Shown here: in pieces, positions 14,478-18,759 of the stretch
How the letters are laid out: the number at the start of each line of letters is the position of its first letter
How positions within the stretch are numbered: position 1 is the first letter of the stretch
From: Verrucomicrobiales bacterium
GTDB lineage: Bacteria; Verrucomicrobiota; Verrucomicrobiia; Verrucomicrobiales; DEV007
Length of the DNA stretch: 18,759 nucleotides
NCBI GenBank assembly: GCA_013003335.1
Contig: JABDJT010000297.1
Location: 1-18,759 of the forward strand
Direction of reading: 5' to 3'
Made by a program: the position numbers and the translations under genes
Notes under the pieces: generated by a model
Databases searched by the model: none
What the model was told of the DNA's origin: nothing
The model's input: only the letters and a program-made list of their open reading frames with translations

Positions 14478-15770
14478 ATGGGTCATGCCAACGGAATTAA
14501 AACCCAAAAAATCTCGCGGGGGAAAAAGAAAAAGCCATCTCCATCTTCCCGCCCGCGGAAAAAGGCATCGCTCAGTTACCTGCAATCAGTGATCGACAAT
14601 TTGCCGGTCGCTCTGTTCGCAAAAGACGTCACTGACGATTTCCGGTTTATCCTTTGGAATAAAAAGCAGGAATCAATCACCACCCTTCCGCGCGAGAAAG
14701 CACTCGGAAAACGTGACCACGAGATTTTCTCGGCAGAATCTGCCGATTATTTTCGCGAAGTCGATGAAGCGGTTGTGAAGCGCGGAAAAATCGCAGAGAT
14801 CCCTGAGGAAATTATCGACACAGAGGAAGGCGGGGAAGTTTACCTCCGAACGGTAAAGGTCCCGATCCAGGATTCCGAAACCGGGCATTCCCTCCTGATT
14901 GGGATCAGTGAAGACATTACCGACCGGGTCAAAGCACGGGAACAGCTCGAGCGCCTCAACCAAAACCTTTCAGAAAAAAACCGCGAACTGGAATCTACCC
15001 AACTTCAATTAATCCAGGCAGAGAAACTGGAATCCATCGGTCGACTGGCTGCCGGTGTGGCACACGAGGTCAAAAATCCACTCGCGCTTTTATTGATGGG
15101 CGTGGAATACATTTCCAGCGGTATCGATCCGGACGATCCGAATCTCGAAGTAATTTTATCTGAAATGAACGAGGCGATCGAGCGGGCAGATCAAATTGTC
15201 CGCGGCCTCGTCGACTTTTCATCGGATCGGCAACTCACCCGCGAGGAAACCGATCTCCAACCGTTGATCGAGCATGTTTTGCTGATGACGCGCCACGAAT
15301 TGACCCGCGGCTCCGTCAAGGTCTCTGCGAAATTTCAGAAAGATTTGCCCAAACCCCTTTTGGACTCACGGAAGTTTGAGCAGGTCCTCATCAACCTCAT
15401 CCTGAACGCGATTCACGCAATGGCCGAGTCGGACAATGCATCGGAACTCAGCATCAAGGTTACCTCCAAGACTCTCGATAAAGTGGAATTGAACGAAGGC
15501 GCCCGAACTGCCCGGCGGTTCCGAAAAGGGGACACCGTGATTTACATCGACGTCAAAGACACGGGAACCGGAATCTCGAAAAAGAATCTCGAAAAGATCT
15601 TCGATCCGTTTTTTACAACCAAGGCAACCGGGCATGGCACCGGCCTTGGACTTTCCGTGGTTCGAAAAATCGTGGAGTTGCACGACGGCGAGATTTCCAT
15701 CCGGAACAGGCTGATCACCGAGGGGGCTCATGCGCGAATCACGTTGGTCGCGCCACGCCGCGACGGATAG
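14478..15770 (+). CDS. Soluble PAS-domain sensor histidine kinase
   Basis: 430 residues. A basic N-terminal tail (about 8-30) precedes a PAS domain (about 32-150, VIDNLPVALFAKD to GISEDITDR). A coiled-coil linker (151-184) leads to a HisKA domain with phospho-acceptor His196 in AAGVAHEVKNPLALLL. The HATPase domain follows, with the N box at Asn310 (INLILNAIHAM), G1 DTGTGI (361-366), the F box FDPFFTTK and G2 GTGLGL. No membrane helix is present, so it senses an intracellular signal, perhaps redox, oxygen or a small ligand; no cofactor residue is identifiable. It probably phosphorylates the response regulator just downstream. It is transcribed divergently from the ATP synthase operon. Confidence 0.93.
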   Translation: MGHANGIKTQKISRGKKKKPSPSSRPRKKASLSYLQSVIDNLPVALFAKDVTDDFRFILWNKKQESITTLPREKALGKRDHEIFSAESADYFREVDEAVVKRGKIAEIPEEIIDTEEGGEVYLRTVKVPIQDSETGHSLLIGISEDITDRVKAREQLERLNQNLSEKNRELESTQLQLIQAEKLESIGRLAAGVAHEVKNPLALLLMGVEYISSGIDPDDPNLEVILSEMNEAIERADQIVRGLVDFSSDRQLTREETDLQPLIEHVLLMTRHELTRGSVKVSAKFQKDLPKPLLDSRKFEQVLINLILNAIHAMAESDNASELSIKVTSKTLDKVELNEGARTARRFRKGDTVIYIDVKDTGTGISKKNLEKIFDPFFTTKATGHGTGLGLSVVRKIVELHDGEISIRNRLITEGAHARITLVAPRRDG

Positions 15771-15824
15771 GGAATGTTTGACAATGTCCTGACTTATCAG
15801 CGATACTCCGAAAACACGATACAA

Positions 15825-16211
15825 ATGGCGACCAAAGTCCTGGCAATTGACGACGAATCCGGCTTCACCCGGCTCTTGAAACTCAACCTCGAAAAAAACG
15901 GCGAATACGAGGTTCGCGTCGAAAATGATTCCAGCCTGGCACAGACCGCCGCGCGGGAATTCAAACCCGACGTAATTCTGCTCGATCTTGTTATGCCCGG
16001 GCTCGACGGAGGCGACGTATCCGCCCTGTTTCAAGGTGACCCCCTGTTGAAAGACATCCCGATTATCATGCTCACCGCGCTCGTTTCCCAGGGCGAAACC
16101 AGTGAAGACGCAGTGGCAATCGCGGGCGGACGACCTGTATTGCCAAAGCCGGTCAAAATGGAAACTCTGACCGCCTGCATTCACGAAGTCCTCGACGCGG
16201 CGGCGGAATAA
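15825..16211 (+). CDS. Single-domain response regulator (CheY-like)
   Basis: 128 residues from the ATG at 15825, which begins MATKVLAIDDESG directly at the first receiver strand. An in-frame ATG at 15774, 3 nt after the kinase stop, would add 17 residues outside the domain; that tight spacing suggests coupling, so the longer form is possible. Receiver residues are complete: Asp9/Asp10, phospho-acceptor Asp54 in ILLDLVMPG, Thr84 and Lys108 in LPKPV. There is no output domain, so it must act by protein contact or as a phosphorelay intermediate. It forms a pair with the upstream kinase. Confidence 0.9.
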   Translation: MATKVLAIDDESGFTRLLKLNLEKNGEYEVRVENDSSLAQTAAREFKPDVILLDLVMPGLDGGDVSALFQGDPLLKDIPIIMLTALVSQGETSEDAVAIAGGRPVLPKPVKMETLTACIHEVLDAAAE

Positions 16212-16227
16212 GTCGTTCCTTTCACGC

Positions 16228-16246
16228 TTCGGGAATCCGTCCCGAA
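16228..16246 (+). terminator. Hairpin after the response regulator gene
   Basis: TTCGGGA (16228-16234) and TCCCGAA (16240-16246) form a perfect 7-bp stem with a 5-nt loop, 16 nt after the stop codon. No T-run follows, so intrinsic termination is uncertain; it may work together with the repeat copy 11 nt downstream. Confidence 0.4.
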
Positions 16247-16257
16247 AGGTCCTCCCA

Positions 16258-16300
16258 CGAACCAACAGGGTTGGCTTGGCGAATTCACCCTGTCGAATCG
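16258..16300 (+). repeat. 43-nt palindromic repeat, copy C
   Basis: Arms CGAACCAACAGGGT and ACCCTGTCGAATCG flank loop TGGCTTGGCGAATTC; 11 of 14 pairs hold, including an unbroken inner 7 bp. It lies 46 nt after the response regulator stop, in the same orientation as that gene, and is followed by ATTTTC. Confidence 0.75.
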
Positions 16301-16315
16301 ATTTTCAGCCGGAAC

Positions 16316-16357
16316 AAAAATTAACCCACCATTTGGAATGGGATTCGGGTAATTTTT
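16316..16357. repeat. Nested inverted repeat in an AT-rich intergenic stretch
   Basis: AAAAATTAACCC (16316-16327) pairs with GGGTAATTTTT (16347-16357) apart from one bulged A. Inside it, CCATT-TGG-AATGG forms a small hairpin. It could be a bidirectional terminator because the right arm ends in five Ts. From 16358 to 16646 the sequence is AT-rich with one more weak hairpin (TGGAA/TTCCA near 16475-16495) and no convincing gene; the hldA promoter is presumably there but not identifiable. Confidence 0.45.
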
Positions 16358-16646
16358 GGCCTGATAACCCCCAAAAACCTCAAATAATTATAAAAATTTG
16401 GTAAAATCCTTTGAATATTTAAGAAATCTTAATAATCTGTCGGTAGTTCTGATTTTAGCAATCAATCTCGTAATTCTGGAAATTCAATATTCCAATTCGG
16501 GCGTCAATCAGAAACCGGGTATGCGCAAGCACCCCTCAAATCCTCAATCCCCGCAGATTCAAGGTTTCGCCGACAAAAATCAGGCGATCGACCAGTGGCG
16601 GTAGCTTGCCTGGAGTTTCTGAAAATTCACCTAACCTTCCGGTTTC

Positions 16647-17648
16647 ATGTCCAGCCACGAACTGATCGACGCCTTTTCCCATCAGCGGATCCTTGTGCTG
16701 GGTGATGTGATGCTGGACTGGTTTATCTGGGGGAACGTCTCCCGGATATCCCCCGAAGCACCCGTCCCCGTGGTGGAAGTGCAGCGCGAAAGCCGCTACC
16801 CCGGTGGAGCTGCCAACGTCGCCCGCAACATTACCCCGTTTGGTGCGAAAGTGGGTCTCGCCGGTTTATACGGCCCTGACCCGAACGGCAATTTGCTCCT
16901 CGGAACTCTCGCTGAGGCGGGCATCGATACAGATTTCCTGATCGAAAAAGTAACTTTTCCGACGATTACCAAAACACGGGTCGTCGCCAAACATCAGCAG
17001 GTCGTCCGAATTGATCGCGAGAAAAAAATCGGTCTGACGCCGACCGAGGAAGCAGCATTAGTCGAAGGAATCGCCGCGGCCGTGGATGACCTGGACGGGA
17101 TTATTATTGAGGATTACGGAAAAGGGCTGATTTCACAGAGCCTCGCGGAAAAGGTGATTGCGGTGGCAGGAAACGCCAACCTGGTCGTGACGGTCGACCC
17201 GAAACCGGGGAACCCAGTTGACTGGAGCGGAGTGACCTGCGTAAAGCCAAATCGGAATGAGACCTTTGAAGCGGCCGGGATCGAAGATGAAAACCGCAAT
17301 GAATTTCTCGAACCGCTGGACGATGAACCCCTGCTTGCCGCGGGAAAATCGCTCGTCGCAAAATGGGAAAGCGATCACCTTCTGGTAACCCTTGGCGAAC
17401 TCGGCATGCTGCTGTTTTCGGGTGATGCAGACCCGGTTCACATCCCGACGAAAGCCCAGGAAGTGTTCGACGTATCCGGTGCGGGTGACACGGTGATTGC
17501 GATTTTTACGATGGCACTTTGCGCCGGAGCAACCGCGAAGAAGGCCGCGGAAGTTTCAAATCTCGCCAGTGGGATTGTCGTAGGAAAACTGGGCACTACA
17601 CCGATCGAACGCGACGAACTTGCCGCTGCTCTCTCTGCTGAATCATGA
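16647..17648 (+). CDS. hldA: D-glycero-beta-D-manno-heptose-7-phosphate kinase, single domain
   Basis: 333 residues. A PfkB-family sugar kinase that makes heptose 1,7-bisphosphate for ADP-heptose, the lipopolysaccharide core precursor. HldE/RfaE domain-1 motifs are present: VLGDVMLDWFIWG near the start, PGGAANVARN (52-61), EDYGKGL (155-161), DPKPGNP, VKPNRNE (199-205) and the catalytic SGAGDT with Asp281. The nucleotidyltransferase domain fused to this kinase in E. coli HldE is absent, so the adenylyltransferase must be encoded elsewhere. It overlaps the next gene by 4 nt (ATGA), suggesting coupling. No Shine-Dalgarno site precedes the ATG. A related sugar kinase is possible but less likely given the neighbour. 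Confidence 0.88.
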   Translation: MSSHELIDAFSHQRILVLGDVMLDWFIWGNVSRISPEAPVPVVEVQRESRYPGGAANVARNITPFGAKVGLAGLYGPDPNGNLLLGTLAEAGIDTDFLIEKVTFPTITKTRVVAKHQQVVRIDREKKIGLTPTEEAALVEGIAAAVDDLDGIIIEDYGKGLISQSLAEKVIAVAGNANLVVTVDPKPGNPVDWSGVTCVKPNRNETFEAAGIEDENRNEFLEPLDDEPLLAAGKSLVAKWESDHLLVTLGELGMLLFSGDADPVHIPTKAQEVFDVSGAGDTVIAIFTMALCAGATAKKAAEVSNLASGIVVGKLGTTPIERDELAAALSAES

Positions 17649-18223
17649 ATCACGCCGACGTCATTTCCAAAACGATTGCCGATCACGCTGCCACGGTGGA
17701 GCGCTTTCGCGAATCCTGTTCCGAAACCATCGCGGCCATTGCAGACCGGGTGATCGATTCGCTCCGGGCGGGCGGAAAGATCTGCTTTTTTGGTAACGGC
17801 GGATCAGCCGCGGATTCGCAACATTTCGCCGCGGAATTCGTGGTCCGCTTTACGCGCGAACGCCGCGCCCTGCCCTCAATCGCGTTTACCACCGACACTT
17901 CGATTTTAACGGCCGGGGCGAATGATTTCGGATACGAGTCGGTTTTTGCGCGGCAGGTCGAAGGCCTGTGCGGTCCCGACGATGTTGTTGTCGGACTCTC
18001 CACCTCCGGCACCAGCAAGAATGTCGTGGCCGGCCTTGAAGCTGCCAGGAACATGGGAGTATCGACTGTTGCTTTTACCGGGGAAAACCCGGCCCGCTGT
18101 GGCGAATTGGCTGACCTTTCCTTGTGTGTCCCGTCGGATGTCACGGCCCGAATCCAGGAATGTCACCTGATTGCCGGGCACCTGATTTGCGATTTGGGCG
18201 AAGCCGCCTTCGCCGATTCCTGA
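17645..18223 (+). CDS. gmhA: Phosphoheptose isomerase (sedoheptulose-7-phosphate isomerase)
   Basis: 192 residues, as in E. coli GmhA. It converts sedoheptulose 7-phosphate to D-glycero-D-manno-heptose 7-phosphate, the step before the kinase encoded just upstream. The SIS-domain phosphate-binding loop FGNGGSAADSQHFAAEF (about 49-65) and STSGTSKN (119-126) are clear. Probable metal/catalytic residues are His60, Glu64, Gln171 and His179, in the expected spacing (IQECHLIAGHLICD). ANDFGYESVFARQVE matches GmhA. The start codon overlaps the hldA stop in ATGA. A DiaA-like SIS protein is an alternative that the hldA context makes unlikely. Confidence 0.92.
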   Translation: MNHADVISKTIADHAATVERFRESCSETIAAIADRVIDSLRAGGKICFFGNGGSAADSQHFAAEFVVRFTRERRALPSIAFTTDTSILTAGANDFGYESVFARQVEGLCGPDDVVVGLSTSGTSKNVVAGLEAARNMGVSTVAFTGENPARCGELADLSLCVPSDVTARIQECHLIAGHLICDLGEAAFADS

Positions 18224-18233
18224 AACCTGTTTT

Positions 18234-18276
18234 CGAACCAACAGGATCTGTTTCCCGAACCAACCCTGTTGGTTCG
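18234..18276 (+). repeat. 43-nt palindromic repeat, copy D
   Basis: Arms CGAACCAACAGGAT and ACCCTGTTGGTTCG flank loop CTGTTTCCCGAACCA; 13 of 14 pairs hold, the best of all copies. The end of the loop repeats the left arm (CGAACCAAC at 18256-18264), so the right arm can instead close a 9-bp stem with a 3-nt loop. It starts 10 nt after the gmhA stop and ends 5 nt before the next ATG. Confidence 0.8.
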
Positions 18277-18281
18277 TCTGA

Positions 18282-18759
18282 ATGAGTACTCTCCTTCATC
18301 GATTTCCGATGCTTCGAAGCATCGTCTCCAACTTCGGTTGGCGAATGGCCGAGCGCATCGTAGCGGTATTTTTTTCCATCCTCGTCGGTGCCTGGGTCGC
18401 CCGATATCTCGGCCCGGATTCCTTCGGCGTGCTCGCCGCCGCCCTGGCGATCGTGGGGCTGATTTCTGTTCTGCCCTTTCTCGGCCTGGAGCGAATCCTG
18501 GTGCGGGAACTGGTCGAGAAACCGGCGGAAGAGGAAGGTGCAATTCTCGGAACGGCAGCGGTGATGACCTCGCTGGCAAGCGTGGCGGGCCTCGCGATCA
18601 CAGCAGGTGTCATCTGGAGTTTTCCAGCCACGAACGAACTGCGCTGGACGACCCTGCTGATTGCCTCCTCGTTGATTGGAACGCCCGCGATGGTTGTCCG
18701 GGCCTGGTTCGAGAAAGAGTTGCAGGGAGACCGCGATGCTGTTGCGGGCATCCTCGGAC
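18282..18759 (+). CDS. Polysaccharide (O-antigen type) flippase, 3' end outside the window
   Basis: Open for 159 codons from the ATG at 18282 to the window edge. The N-terminal part reads as a Wzx/MOP-superfamily exporter of lipid-linked glycans: NFGWRMAERIVAVFFSILVG, then WVARYLGPDSFGVLAAALAI, with further hydrophobic helices at about residues 50-75, 95-115 and 128-142. RYLGP..FG is common in this family. Only about a third of a typical flippase (400-500 residues) is present. It follows gmhA after 58 nt occupied by a palindromic repeat, suggesting a surface-polysaccharide cluster continuing to the right. A second ATG at 18309 is a possible alternative start; neither has a Shine-Dalgarno site. 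Confidence 0.85.
   Translation, partial: MSTLLHRFPMLRSIVSNFGWRMAERIVAVFFSILVGAWVARYLGPDSFGVLAAALAIVGLISVLPFLGLERILVRELVEKPAEEEGAILGTAAVMTSLASVAGLAITAGVIWSFPATNELRWTTLLIASSLIGTPAMVVRAWFEKELQGDRDAVAGILG

Noticed and set aside
14441..14500. 19-residue frame after a GGAGG, overlapping the kinase start
   Set aside because: The GGAGG touches the ATG, leaving no spacer for a working ribosome site, and the sequence does not resemble a known leader peptide.
15366..16265. 299-residue minus-strand frame across the kinase and regulator genes
   Set aside because: It is antisense to clear histidine kinase and receiver motifs, so it is a shadow.
16398..16604. 68-residue frame in the intergenic stretch before hldA
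   Set aside because: It starts at TTG without a ribosome site, lies in AT-rich noncoding sequence and has no recognisable features beyond a chance hydrophobic run.

Overview
The window looks like a chromosomal segment from a member of the phylum Verrucomicrobiota. The main clue is the pair of very large minus-strand proteins at the left end, which resemble the Verru_Chthon cassette protein A family known from Verrucomicrobium and Chthoniobacter. Moderately high GC, few Shine-Dalgarno sites and lipopolysaccharide heptose genes fit a Gram-negative of this group. No tRNA, rRNA, CRISPR array, transposase or phage gene was seen.

Layout. (1) 1-5855, minus strand: two tandem paralogous Verru_Chthon A-type genes. 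The left one runs off the window. The right one carries an apparent one-base deletion near 1831 that puts its conserved C-terminus out of frame. Both have nearly the same 30-bp promoter block upstream. (2) 6032-7327, minus: a membrane-anchored protein of unknown function. (3) 7441-14145, minus: a complete F-type ATP synthase operon in the order atpB-atpE-atpF-atpH-atpA-atpG-atpD-atpC, without atpI. Only atpE has a clear Shine-Dalgarno site, and it is followed by a perfect 11-bp hairpin; both may raise c-subunit output. (4) 14146-14477: a divergent regulatory region with a perfect 20-bp palindrome containing TGTGA-N6-TCACA. (5) 14478-16211, plus: a soluble PAS histidine kinase and a single-domain response regulator. 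(6) 16212-16646: an intergenic stretch rich in inverted repeats. (7) 16647-18759, plus: hldA-type heptose kinase, gmhA-type isomerase and the start of a Wzx-type flippase, a surface-glycan group.

The most unusual structure is a dispersed 43-nt imperfect palindrome with 14-nt arms (consensus CGAACCAACAGGGT and ACCCTGTTGGTTCG) around a 15-nt loop. I find four clear copies (1490, 7389, 16258, 18234), one diverged copy with compensatory arm changes (14359) and two degenerate ones (5960, 10241). Six of the seven lie just 3' of a stop codon, four of them only 7-10 nt away. This suggests a mobile palindromic repeat that settles at gene ends or serves as a terminator or mRNA 3'-end element.
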